DNA of 64,000 bases. Origin: Coniella vitis (lineage: Eukaryota; Ascomycota; Sordariomycetes; Diaporthales; Schizoparmaceae). Each line of letters begins with the position of its first letter. Within the stretch, counting starts at the first letter, position 1. The stretch lies in NCBI GenBank assembly GCA_011317545.1, contig WUJK01000003.1:4278001-4342000 (forward strand), read 5' to 3'. Shown here in pieces: positions 1 through 9,279 of this stretch. The notes beneath the pieces were generated by a model. The model had not been told where the DNA came from. It searched no databases and saw only the letters and a program-made list of their open reading frames with translations. A program made the translations under genes and the position numbers.

Positions 1-694
1 CGCAGCCATTTATTTGATTGCGGTCGAATTGATCGGCCTTTTCACGCAAATAGAAGTCCTTGAATAATGCCAGACTTGGTTATAGTACGGGACCAGCGTG
101 CAGCGGTCTTGTGGCGATGTTGTGAGCGAATATGTTGTTGTCTGATTGTTAGAAAAAGGCCAGTCTCGAGTGCTACAAAGGCGATGTGGGGAACTCAAAA
201 GCAGGTCGCAACTGGAGTACCATACCGATAGGGCGGTACTTGTGATCATCACATGATTTGTGCTTTGATTTCAGGTACCGCACTATGTAAGTCAGCAGTT
301 GCCATAATGACCCCTGAAGCGAAGCCGTGCAGGCCGTGGTTTACTCTGTAAGAACCCCCTGGATGTTGTGAACAGCGCTATAAAACGTCAACGTCACGGC
401 ATTCCGGGGGCTAGCAACCCACTGAACCGCTGCCGAGCCTGCCTAGCCTGCCTAGCAAGCCATCATCTTGGGAATTGATGCGCAACGTCATCACTGCCAC
501 CCTTCCGGGTCTCGGATGTAACTGGAGATAGCGATAAAATTATCACAAGCCCGAATTCTCCGCCTCAACAATAACTCGCTCGCGAACCACGCAGACCGCC
601 CAGTTTCTCACGTTCGTGGCACTGAGCCATAGATTCATCATAGTCTTTTGTTCCTGCGATTTTCCGACCCGAAACTTACCGCTTGTTGTCCACC
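1..694. other. Intergenic region upstream of JAC1
   Basis: No convincing gene is seen on either strand. Short open frames here lack recognisable domains. The last 150 bases should contain the JAC1 promoter. The start context is ccaccATGc (ATG at 695), close to the fungal Kozak consensus. Confidence 0.5.
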
Positions 695-1582
695 ATGCGC
701 ACGAATCTCCTCTCGTCCAGGAGCCGCGAGTTGTCGAGCCTCTGCGCCGCCTGCGCACGCAAGCGACTCGCCACGGCGACGACAGCTCCGATTGCAACGC
801 ACGCAGCTGTGAACTTATCATCGTCCAGAAGAAACAGACATGAAACACGAACCTTGTTGCCCCAAACTACCGTGACACGCCGCTGGTCGTCGACCTCCTC
901 CTCAGCTCCAGCGCCATCGCCTCCCCAGAAACCACGCATCAACTACAAACCGTTGCCCTACTACGCTCTCTTCCCCCAGACACTCCCAGCTGGACCTCCG
1001 CCAAAGGGCCCCTTCGACATCGATGTCCGCGCTCTGCGTCGCGAGTTTCTCCAGCTACAAGCCGCCTCACACCCCGACTTCCACCACCACGCTGCCCACG
1101 ACGCGAGCTCCTCCTCCTCCTCCTCCTCCTCGGCCGACTCGTCACCCTCTGACGCTCCCTCGCCGACCCACTCGGCGAACAGACGCAAGGCAGAGGCCCT
1201 CTCCAGCCACATCAACTCCGCCTACAAGACCCTCGCCTCGCCGCTCCTGCGCGCCCAGTACATCCTCGCCGAGCGGTACGGCATCGACCTCGCCGGCGAC
1301 GAAGCCTCGTCCCTGACGGGCCCACCGGACGCAGAGCTGCTGACCGAGGTGCTGTACGCGCGCGAGATGATTGAAGAAGCGGCGAGCGAAAAGGACCTCG
1401 AGAGCGTGCAGGCGGAGAACGATGAGCGAATCCGAGACTCGCTGCAGGATCTGGCGGGTGCGTTTGCTGCCGAGAATGTGCAGGCTGCCGTGCGGGAGAC
1501 GGTGCGCCTCAAGTACTGGGAGAATATCAGCGAGAGCATACGGAACTGGGAAGAGGGCAGGCCGGTTGTTCTGCAACATTAA
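695..1582 (+). CDS. JAC1: Mitochondrial J-type co-chaperone Jac1/Hsc20 (HscB homologue)
   Basis: Partner of the mitochondrial Hsp70 in iron-sulfur cluster biogenesis: it brings the scaffold Isu1 to the chaperone and stimulates its ATPase. The 295-residue intron-less frame has an Arg/Ser-rich N-terminus typical of a mitochondrial presequence. A J-domain follows (about residues 80-195) with the invariant HPD at 126-128, then an HSCB C-terminal helical domain (about 210-290; ...LKYWENISESIRNWEEGRP). The frame is open four codons further upstream but only from a TTG; the ATG at 695 has a good Kozak context and is chosen. Odd point: directly after HPD the protein has a His/Ala/Ser low-complexity insert with nine serines encoded by a TCC/CTC microsatellite, lengthening the loop before helix III. 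It converges with the downstream gene. The family call is secure. Confidence 0.95.
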   Translation: MRTNLLSSRSRELSSLCAACARKRLATATTAPIATHAAVNLSSSRRNRHETRTLLPQTTVTRRWSSTSSSAPAPSPPQKPRINYKPLPYYALFPQTLPAGPPPKGPFDIDVRALRREFLQLQAASHPDFHHHAAHDASSSSSSSSSADSSPSDAPSPTHSANRRKAEALSSHINSAYKTLASPLLRAQYILAERYGIDLAGDEASSLTGPPDAELLTEVLYAREMIEEAASEKDLESVQAENDERIRDSLQDLAGAFAAENVQAAVRETVRLKYWENISESIRNWEEGRPVVLQH

Positions 1583-2194
1583 ACGGGCCGATCGTGGCAT
1601 TGTTGGGACAAGTGAAGTTGGATAGATTATGGCTTGCTTTTTGATGCGAGCGCATCGTTGTCCATCAAGCAGGCGCATGCGCTTATGTTTGGATCTACAG
1701 CCCTTCTGGGTGGCAGTTGTCGGTTGGCGTTAAAGGAATACTCTTGATAAAGAGGTGGCGCAGGAAGATGGATCTAGAAACAGACGAACATGAATCACCA
1801 ATTCGGACGGGATGGTCTTGTAAAGGTATTGAAAACAATCAGCAAGTTGGTATTTGATCACTCTTCCACCCTGGACTCCTCCATCCAAAGCTCCTTGCTA
1901 GTTCCAGCTATTGTACGTTGAATCCTAAATGTATCTCTTAACATTACAAGCAGTTCCCCATCCTGCTACCCATTCACCACGAAATTCAATCAGCCTTTTA
2001 GGGACCCAGCCCACAAGACATGTGCAGTCGAGCACCGCCAAGTGAGAGGAGGGGACATCCTATCCCTTTGGGCGTCTCGAACTTTCCTCACCACCAGCGT
2101 ATGGCTCGCTTTGGGAGCCAACCAAGTACCGTGTCCCATGTCTAGCCAAATACATGGCTTTCATTCCATCGTCAGCGCAGCTACAAAGCGGTGC
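1583..2194. other. Convergent intergenic region (JAC1 / Egh16-like 3' ends)
   Basis: Both flanking genes end here, so it should hold two 3' UTRs and polyadenylation regions. No additional gene is visible; frames on the + strand into 2042-2959 are shadows of the minus-strand gene. Confidence 0.5.
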
Positions 2195-2929
2195 TCAGGC
2201 CGAGAAAGGCTGAGCAATGGTGTTTCGCTTGGCAGTGGAGTTGGTCGCGGTGGCAGAGCTCGCCATCTGGATTGCAATGTTGCCGCCAAAAGGACCATTG
2301 TTGTTGTTGTTGGCAATCTTGACCAAGCAGACGTTGCTCTGGCCGTTGATGGTGCCCGTGCAGGTGGTCCCAGCAGGCACCGTAAAGGCCACTGGAAAGT
2401 CCAAGTTGACGTTGCTTGCACGCTTGCTAATGACGCCGGAGCGCTCCAACAGACTGCGGACGTACGACTTCTTGGTGATGCTCTTGGGACACTCGCCCTT
2501 GTCGCCGTCGACATCCGTCACGGTGTCCAGCTCGACACCGTTCGAGTAGGCGCCCGTGGCGGTCGGGTCGAGCACCGCCTTGATGGGCCCGCAGCCGTCC
2601 GACGTCACGACGTGGAAGGTGGCGTTGATGGTGTGCGCGACCTGGGGCAGCGTGCTGCCCGAGAGGTCCATGGCGGCGGCCAGGTCGTCCGTCTTGAGCT
2701 TGCCCGTGTCAGTCGTCTCGCCCAGCGAGTCGCTCTTGAGGCTCTTGCCGTTGTACGTCGTCGTGTCAACCTCGGTCTTGGAGTTCTTGCCCGCGCCGGG
2801 CACCACGGCGCCCTGGATGCCGAGCGCGGTCGTGTTGCCGCCTACGTCGCCCACGGCCACGGCGATCTTTCCGTGCGCGGCGACGAGCGGGGTGGCTGCG
2901 AGAGCGATGATGAAGGCCTTGGCAAACAT
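2195..2929 (-). CDS. Secreted Egh16/GAS1-like (appressorium-associated family) protein
   Basis: Single-exon 244-residue protein starting MFAKAFIIALAATPLVAAHG, a clear signal peptide (about 1-18); an in-frame upstream extension exists but the ATG at 2929 puts the signal peptide first. The rest resembles the Egh16H/GAS1-MAS1 family: an early GIQGAVVPGAG region, TSDGCGPI with Cys-Gly-Pro, a DFPVAFTVPAGTTCTGTINGQ segment and a C-terminal NNGPFGGNIAIQM. Members are secreted by plant- and insect-pathogenic fungi, often during appressorium formation; no enzymatic activity is established. Odd point: as I recall the family, the C-terminal half usually has Cys just before the Asn-rich run and just after GPFGG. 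Here these positions are Ile and Asn, so one disulfide may be missing. A dibasic KR near residue 170 could be a Kex2 site. Confidence 0.85.
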   Translation of the reverse strand: MFAKAFIIALAATPLVAAHGKIAVAVGDVGGNTTALGIQGAVVPGAGKNSKTEVDTTTYNGKSLKSDSLGETTDTGKLKTDDLAAAMDLSGSTLPQVAHTINATFHVVTSDGCGPIKAVLDPTATGAYSNGVELDTVTDVDGDKGECPKSITKKSYVRSLLERSGVISKRASNVNLDFPVAFTVPAGTTCTGTINGQSNVCLVKIANNNNNGPFGGNIAIQMASSATATNSTAKRNTIAQPFSA

Positions 2930-5414
2930 TTTGGCTTTGGGTTTTGGTGGCGTGCGTGAAGAAGATGGAGAGAAGGTTTCTGGGTGAAAAAACAAAGGGT
3001 TCTCGAGGATTACTGAAAAGATGGTTTGAGCAAAGACCAAGCTTTGATCTGGAGTGTAGTATCAAGATGTGTGGAAGATTAAAACTTGAAAGGCACAGCC
3101 TTGTCGAGAGGGAAGGAAGAGAAGAGATTAGAGAGGAGAGGATGTGATTTGTGTTTGTTGATGTTGTGATGATGGGATGGAAGAATCGGGGACACGAGAG
3201 GGACGGTGAGGGTATTCTTATACTTGTGCGGACGACGACGGCTCGCGACGATGTTGCAGCCATTCCAAGGCAATTACATAGTCTACCACCCGCACAGCCG
3301 CTCGATGATGCTCCTTCGCGCCAGGAGGCCGCATATTCTGTTTTGTGGAACACGGCGATGCAAGAAACAATCCACCAACGTCGAGCCCCGTTCAGTCTCA
3401 AGTCTCTAACCTCAGCTCGTGGTCACAAAGGGAGGGCCCCTCCCCCCCTCTACCCTCTCTATAGGTCACATCCAAAAGTGATAGAGCGCCTGCATGTACG
3501 GTCTACAGCGCGCCTGCACAACAGACCTGCTCAAACATGCAGAGAGTCATTAGTTGTCTCGTCTCGCTGGTGACGGTTGCTGCCAAAGGAGGGGAAAGAT
3601 GGAGGCTGCGTGTGGCATGGGGGTGGACAAGCGCAGTGGCTTTTTTCCTCGAGCGCGTGCAAGTGGAGTCGGGCTACAGACGACAAGACGCTCGCTACCA
3701 AAGAATCACATGCACCTTCTTTTCTTCTCCTAGGATCTGGTACTCAAAAAGCGATCGTGGTGGGGCTGGTGCGAGGCAAGACAGATGGAAGAGAAGGGGA
3801 CAACAAGACATGGGGTCTTGAGACGGGTGCCATCCCATAACGGGAATGTTACGACGAAAGCCACAGCCAGACGAAACGCGGAGTGGGATAGACCATAATC
3901 AATAAAAAGCCGCACTGGGGCGATACGTGAGAAATGTGACTACGTTTTGTGCACTAAATGGAGAACACCGAGGAGTTGAGGAAAAAAGAAAAAAAAAAAA
4001 AAAAAAAAAAACTGAAACTACCCTTTGTTGAAGTTTGGGGCTCCAGCGACTGGCGAAACCAGGGCGCTGCGTAGCATCGAAAATCGACGAGACACACCCA
4101 GCCAAGGCTTTGAATTGGAAGCGGAGGTCAAACAAGGATTGCAATTGGTACTGGCTGCTGTTGGGAAGCGTGCCATGCAGGTTGAGTACTTTAAGCATGA
4201 ATATGCTTGAACAAAGTTTTGTTGATCGTCGACATCGACAATCTCGATGCACTGACCGTTCAGTGGCCGCTGCGAGGTCTGGATTCTGGCTTCTGACTTC
4301 TTCCCGTACATGGTAGTTCAATAGGCGCGCGCATTGATGCTCAAGCCGCTCTGTTTGCAGGCTCTTGGAAACAATGTGCTTGCGCACGAATGCCGCTAAA
4401 AAACTTGCGATGGCAGCTGGCGTTCTCTGAACAAGGACTGCCAAGCGGATGACTGTAAACGGCAAGACTTCAGACCAGATGCACAGCCGCTCACACAGCT
4501 CTGCCAAAACAAGACCATGCGGCAGCAAGCTGGGTGTGTGCCTTGTCTTGGCTCCCCGGTGCCCCAGCTGATACGGTTGGCAGCAAAGATACGGGTTGTT
4601 GATTTAAGCTTGAATCGCCTGCGGTCGCAGGTCCGCAGCTTTCCTCCGCCTCTCTGCCCTGGCTGCCCACCGAAAGCTGCAATGCCACCCTAGCATCGAG
4701 GTAAAGAGTATCAAGGTTATGCATAGTTACCTTCTTACCGACCGAGGGGTCAAGGGACTTGGGTTTCGGCTTGCCGATACAGCTGGACTGTATGCATGCA
4801 GTTCTCGCGGTCTGGGAACCGGTCGAGCAGACGGGGACAGGCCCGGGAGGCGCCGTCTTGCTGGGCGAAACGGCGGCTAGACAGACCAGGGGGTGGGGGG
4901 CGCCAAGAGAATATCCCCAAGAGATAAGGTTTCAGGGCTTGATGAGGCTCTGCGTGACAGCTGTGAGACGTCTCATCCCCCTCGCGGGATGCGCCAGTCG
5001 GCGGGGAATCAGCAAAGCCACGCCATTGGCAAAGGAGAATGAACGGCTGAGGCCCCCGCGCTTTGGCAATGCCACGCTTACACATTTGCTGCGACTGATC
5101 CGCTAGGCTGTTCTGGCGATTGCTCTGTAAGTCTACGGTACACTCAAGGACTTTGAGAGCCGCTGGCGTGAAGCAGACATGCCTCAAGGCTAATTTTAAC
5201 AAACATTTGAACCTGCCTAAAGGAAATATCTTGAGCCCCGGCCCTTCTGGTTGGCTGCTTGCAATTTTCATATGTCGCTGGCGCGCGGCTACGGCAAGCG
5301 TTCTGATGTCGCTTGAAGACGTCTAGTCTGTCTGAAGAATCAGCCACAAAACGCCACATTGCATATTGGCATGCCAGAGTGTTGAACGCACGCACAATCT
5401 CTGGTCAATCGCCA
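2930..5414. other. 2.5-kb intergenic region, Egh16-like promoter side
   Basis: No convincing coding gene. The Egh16-like gene reads away to the left, so the proximal part is its promoter. A GC-rich patch near 3430-3452 (gggagggcccctcccccc) contains CCCCT/AGGGG, the core of stress-response elements, about 500 bp upstream of the start. The rest has only short frames with no domain, plus the poly-A tract annotated separately. The length of the region fits a regulated secreted-protein gene, but this is inference. Confidence 0.45.
3981..4011. repeat. Poly-A homopolymer tract
   Basis: A run of 23 A at 3989-4011 preceded by G-A6-G. It could be a nucleosome-excluding tract, the tail of an old retroposed sequence, or replication slippage; no target duplication or retroposed gene is evident next to it. 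Confidence 0.9.
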
Positions 5415-8400
5415 TCAGTCTGCATCGTCTGCAAAGCGAGCCCGTTTCTTTGCTCGAGGTTCGGCTGGTGTGGGAGACGCATGGTGGAGAGCAAAGCTGG
5501 GTGCCCTGCGCAGGTCCTCTCCGGCGTTATCTGTTGCTAAAGACACATTCTGCCCGCTTCGCGTCTCGGCTCGTGATGCAGATGGGCGTGTTCCGTTGCC
5601 CGGTGGTTGGGGCGAGCTATTGGATATGTTGCTAGGACTCGTCTTCTTTGTTGCCTTTGATTCCACAGGTGAGATGACGGAAGGATCCTTGAGGAGTATG
5701 TCATCGTCTGTATGTGATTCTTCACGACCAAATTCACGACCAAAAATGTACTGCGGTGTCTTGAGCGGTGCCATCTGGCCTGGGCCATCTTCCACGTCCA
5801 CAGGCGGTAGCGGTGTGATCTTGACATTGTTGATCCAATTGTAGATTGGCCGATCGTCCAGAATGGTTTTGCAACTTCTGTGCTCGGCCTGGGTCATGCT
5901 GGCCTTGCGCTCGACAATCAGCTCTTCCAAGCTATCTTTCAACACCAATGTCTCGACCGTCACGCGCTTCTGCTGGCTGATGCGACGAACCCGCCCAATC
6001 GCCTGCATTTCCACCTGAGGGTTCAAGACGGGGCTGGTGAAGAAGACACGACTGGCGGAACGCATGTCCAGCCCGAATGCTGCTTGGGAAATGTCCATGA
6101 GCAGGACCCGGAATTTGGAGCTGTGGTTGAAGGTGGACACGTACTGTGCGCGCCTCTCGGTCGTGATGCCCTTGGCATAGATGAGATGGTGGACCTGCAA
6201 CATCTCGAGGATGCCGGCAAGGTACCAGGCTACGTTGTCGTTATCGTAGAAGATGATCATCTGTTCGTTCTTTTGATGCGCTGTGATTGCGTCTACCAGG
6301 TACGATAGCTTCGCGGACGCTGTGGAGACGAGCTGGGTGTGTGCCAGTGCTGCCGCGATCTCGACAGACTTCTCCGACGTCTGCAACAGAGGTGTCGATA
6401 TTGCTGCAGTTTGGGCTTCATCACCCATTGACACGGCCTGGCGCTTTCGTGGGCTGACATGGTCTTCGCCTGACTTTGTGTTGCCTGCAAGGGTTGCATT
6501 GCTCTTCCGCGTCAGCAGCGACTGAGACTGTTGCAGCTCCTTATCGCGTTCTGCATTTCCCTTTTCAGTAAAGGAGCCGCTGTTGAGAAAGGTGTTCAAT
6601 GCCTGGGTCGAATCAAGAAACGGCCGCAGAGCTTTCTGTGCCGCCGTCATGAGCTTCCAGTTTGTGCATAAAATATTGGAGCTGGCTCTGCCGTCCATTG
6701 ACCATGAAGAGCCAACTGCCCCGGGAAAGTGAGAGACATAGACAGGGACTTCGTGGAAAAGCCCCGCAGCTTCCTTGATACGGTTCCGCACCGCGACATT
6801 GCCAAACTCAATTGCTGATTGAAGCAGCTCGCTATCGTCTTTGCTGAGAGTCAGGAGATTCTTGTCTACAAACTCCTTGGCCGTCTCTAGAGACTTTTGT
6901 ATGTCTTCGACAGGGAAGAAGGAGCCCCCAAATACGCTGGCTTGGCGTAGGTTGAAGACCAGTTGGAGGAGGCTCTTGCGATTTTTGGGGTGGAAGAAGT
7001 AATCTTGATCGGTGCGTTGGGATTGAACAGCATTGAAAATGATCATCATCGCAAACAGATTGATTGACAGCTTATCCTGGTATGAGCCCTCTAATTTGAT
7101 CATCCTCGAATCCACGGCCGGCAGCAGCTGATCGAGCTCAGAGAGCCGGTGCCGAATGATCAAGGAGCTAAAGATGGATCGGAGGCAGTCCTGTTGCGCT
7201 TTGGTTTGAGCGTAGGAGCCTTGTTTGAGCGGCATGATGTAGAGGTTCCATTCAGCAGGAGTGTCGCCGTGATCGTGGATCGTGTTGGACCATGGACGAG
7301 CCTTGAGATAAAACTTTACGATGGACCCAATACGGGCGAGATCCTTTCGTTCCTGATCGAATGACGAGACAGCGAGCCTTGTCGCCGTCTCACTTCCCTC
7401 TTCGAGCCCGAAGAGGCCTTGCGACGGTGTACCAGTGACAATCCAGCGATAGCTGACGTGGAGCGAATCCAAAGCTTGAAGCAGATCAGTCTTGGAACCG
7501 CTCAATTTAACATTGCCCAGCTTATGGCCCTCATCGACAATACAGCGCTTGAGGTGCAGCGCGCCAAGGGGACAGTCGAAACCCCACGACCCATCCTGCT
7601 CCGAGCGCCGATGCTCTTTCCAAAGACCCTCCAGCGTCTGGACTGAGCAAAGTATAATGTCATACTGGGCCAATGCCAGGGTGTCGGGGAGCTCAGGTAC
7701 AGGTTTAGCATTGATTGTGTATACCTGGAGATGTTGGGTGTGCTTTGTAATCTCAGACAGCCACTGCTTGAGTAAGTTGGCGGGAACTACCACAAGAGTA
7801 GCATGAGTGAGATATATCTTGCGAGGAGGGAGATTTTGTGCTGGTCTCCGAGACGCCCTCCTGGACTCTGGGCGCGGCAGATAATACCAGCCGGGGTTCC
7901 GCTCAATCGCCCTGATACAATTCTCGTATTTTGGCTCGAGATGCAATCTCCATGGGTAGGAGTACCTGGTAGCAGCCGCCGCCGCCATATCGAGTAGTGA
8001 TCCAATACGAGGCCGAACAGTGACATTATTGCCTTGGTATAAATCGGGGACAGCGGCGGCCTGGTGTCTTGTCGCAGCAATGAGGGCCAGACAAATCAGA
8101 GTCTTGCCCGCACCCATCTGCTCGGCCAGAATGCCGCCGCGGACTGCGTCGTAGTACCGCGGTTCTCGAAAGACGTCGCCATTCACGGGGTTGTAATAGT
8201 AGGTTTTGCCCTCTTGGTCAAGGACCTTGATCAGTCTGGGGTCGAGAGATTGGAGAGGCTCGACTTCCTTCTGGTGCATCAATGCGGATGAGCGGCACTG
8301 ATGGGGATACATGTCCGTGGTGATGCCGTTAACGGTACCCGCGAGTAGATCAGACATGAAGCTCGTGGCAACTTCGTCTTTGATCGCATCGATGTCGGGG

Positions 8401-8855
8401 CAGGGCGATGGGATTGTATTGAACATTCTCAGAAGAGAAATGCCTTCTGCGTCTGCATCTGCGTCTGCGTCAGCCTCCTCGGAGCAACCGGTTGCAAGCT
8501 GAACAGGAGCCTGCTGCGGAGGGAGGGGCGGGAAGCGACGTTGTGCGGTCGGCGTGACCCTGAGATGGGCCCATGTTCCTGGAGAAAAGTCGAGATCTGA
8601 TAGCAGAGCGAGCTTCTTTTGCCGCAGGGACTGATCCCCACGGTTGATGCGACTATTTGCGTAGTCGTCCGCCAAGAGGTGGACGCGAGTTATGGCGACG
8701 GTGGTCGTGCCATTGTCGCTGTTGCTGCCGGGCTCGAGGCGAGCCCAGCCATGAGTGCAGAGATCTCGATACCCAGCTAGGCTCTGGGCATTTTCATCGA
8801 GGGGATAAACGAGGCATCCAATGGGGATATATCCTTGGACTTCCGGCATTGGCAT
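5415..8855 (-). CDS. SNF2-family DNA-dependent ATPase/helicase-like protein
   Basis: Large intron-less SNF2 protein, probably a nuclear chromatin or DNA-repair ATPase. The frame is open to an ATG at 9161 (1,248 residues). I prefer the ATG at 8855 (MPMPEVQGYIPIGCLVYPL, 1,146 residues), because the first 102 residues look like untranslated leader and the longer form leaves only 118 bp to the neighbouring gene. Numbering on the long form: motif I GGILAEQMGAGKT (342-354), motif II DEGH instead of DEAH (543-546), motif III TGTPSQG (576-582), helicase-C motif VI QAIGRVRRISQQKRV (1053-1067). There is no RING finger between the lobes, unlike Rad5/Rad16. A GCRTCT hexamer repeat encodes an Asp-Ala run (231-238). 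The C-terminal tail is disordered and ends with a basic KKRAR stretch that could be an NLS. The exact subfamily is uncertain. Confidence 0.88.
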   Translation of the reverse strand: MPMPEVQGYIPIGCLVYPLDENAQSLAGYRDLCTHGWARLEPGSNSDNGTTTVAITRVHLLADDYANSRINRGDQSLRQKKLALLSDLDFSPGTWAHLRVTPTAQRRFPPLPPQQAPVQLATGCSEEADADADADAEGISLLRMFNTIPSPCPDIDAIKDEVATSFMSDLLAGTVNGITTDMYPHQCRSSALMHQKEVEPLQSLDPRLIKVLDQEGKTYYYNPVNGDVFREPRYYDAVRGGILAEQMGAGKTLICLALIAATRHQAAAVPDLYQGNNVTVRPRIGSLLDMAAAAATRYSYPWRLHLEPKYENCIRAIERNPGWYYLPRPESRRASRRPAQNLPPRKIYLTHATLVVVPANLLKQWLSEITKHTQHLQVYTINAKPVPELPDTLALAQYDIILCSVQTLEGLWKEHRRSEQDGSWGFDCPLGALHLKRCIVDEGHKLGNVKLSGSKTDLLQALDSLHVSYRWIVTGTPSQGLFGLEEGSETATRLAVSSFDQERKDLARIGSIVKFYLKARPWSNTIHDHGDTPAEWNLYIMPLKQGSYAQTKAQQDCLRSIFSSLIIRHRLSELDQLLPAVDSRMIKLEGSYQDKLSINLFAMMIIFNAVQSQRTDQDYFFHPKNRKSLLQLVFNLRQASVFGGSFFPVEDIQKSLETAKEFVDKNLLTLSKDDSELLQSAIEFGNVAVRNRIKEAAGLFHEVPVYVSHFPGAVGSSWSMDGRASSNILCTNWKLMTAAQKALRPFLDSTQALNTFLNSGSFTEKGNAERDKELQQSQSLLTRKSNATLAGNTKSGEDHVSPRKRQAVSMGDEAQTAAISTPLLQTSEKSVEIAAALAHTQLVSTASAKLSYLVDAITAHQKNEQMIIFYDNDNVAWYLAGILEMLQVHHLIYAKGITTERRAQYVSTFNHSSKFRVLLMDISQAAFGLDMRSASRVFFTSPVLNPQVEMQAIGRVRRISQQKRVTVETLVLKDSLEELIVERKASMTQAEHRSCKTILDDRPIYNWINNVKITPLPPVDVEDGPGQMAPLKTPQYIFGREFGREESHTDDDILLKDPSVISPVESKATKKTSPSNISNSSPQPPGNGTRPSASRAETRSGQNVSLATDNAGEDLRRAPSFALHHASPTPAEPRAKKRARFADDAD
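8449..8475. repeat. Hexanucleotide microsatellite inside the SNF2 gene
   Basis: Tandem GCRTCT units on the + strand, read on the minus strand as alternating Asp-Ala codons. The copy number may vary between strains because the encoded acidic run lies outside the ATPase lobes. Confidence 0.8.
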
Positions 8856-9279
8856 CGCCGTGCATTTCGTTCCGAGAGTCGATCTTGGCTGTTGTTGACA
8901 GCTGACAGCGATTGGCCCAGTGACCTGTCGAGCTCGCCCGTTCGCGGGTGACAGCCTGATGCTGGGTGCGCTTGACCGAGTCGGCAGAAGGGCCACAGCG
9001 TTCCAAGAACACACACGCCGAGAAGGCAACCGGACCTTCTGAAAAGCCCTCAAACGAATGGCACGCTGTCTGTGTGAAGAAGCAGAGTCATGACGGGGTA
9101 CTTTCGAGGGCTTCGATGAGAGTAAGCGGCAGAACCCGAACCCTCTTGTCCCAGCTTGCATGTCACCTCCTTCTGCGTCTACTTCCAGGCACGAACGTTC
9201 ACGCGAGGCGGCGCTTACGGCCAGATCATATCAGGATGAAGGACTGCATTTATGAATCAATGTTTGCACAATAGCACGC
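8856..9279. other. Short intergenic region / possible 5' leader of the SNF2 gene
   Basis: It lies between the SET-gene stop (9280) and the preferred SNF2 start (8855); both genes read leftward. It is open in the SNF2 frame up to an ATG at 9161, so part of it could be coding if the longer N-terminus is real. Confidence 0.5.

Noticed and set aside
1142..1678. 178-codon minus-strand frame opposite JAC1
   Set aside because: Shadow of a well-supported gene; no domain.
2042..2959. 305-codon plus-strand frame opposite the Egh16-like gene
   Set aside because: Gly/Arg/Val/Ala-rich shadow of the minus-strand gene, which has a signal peptide and family motifs.
3899..4528. 209-codon minus-strand frame
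   Set aside because: Contains a poly-Phe run from the poly-A tract and nothing recognisable; probably chance.
4750..5271. 173-codon minus-strand frame in the Egh16-SNF2 gap
   Set aside because: No recognisable domain, overlapping frames on both strands of similar length, no codon bias apparent.
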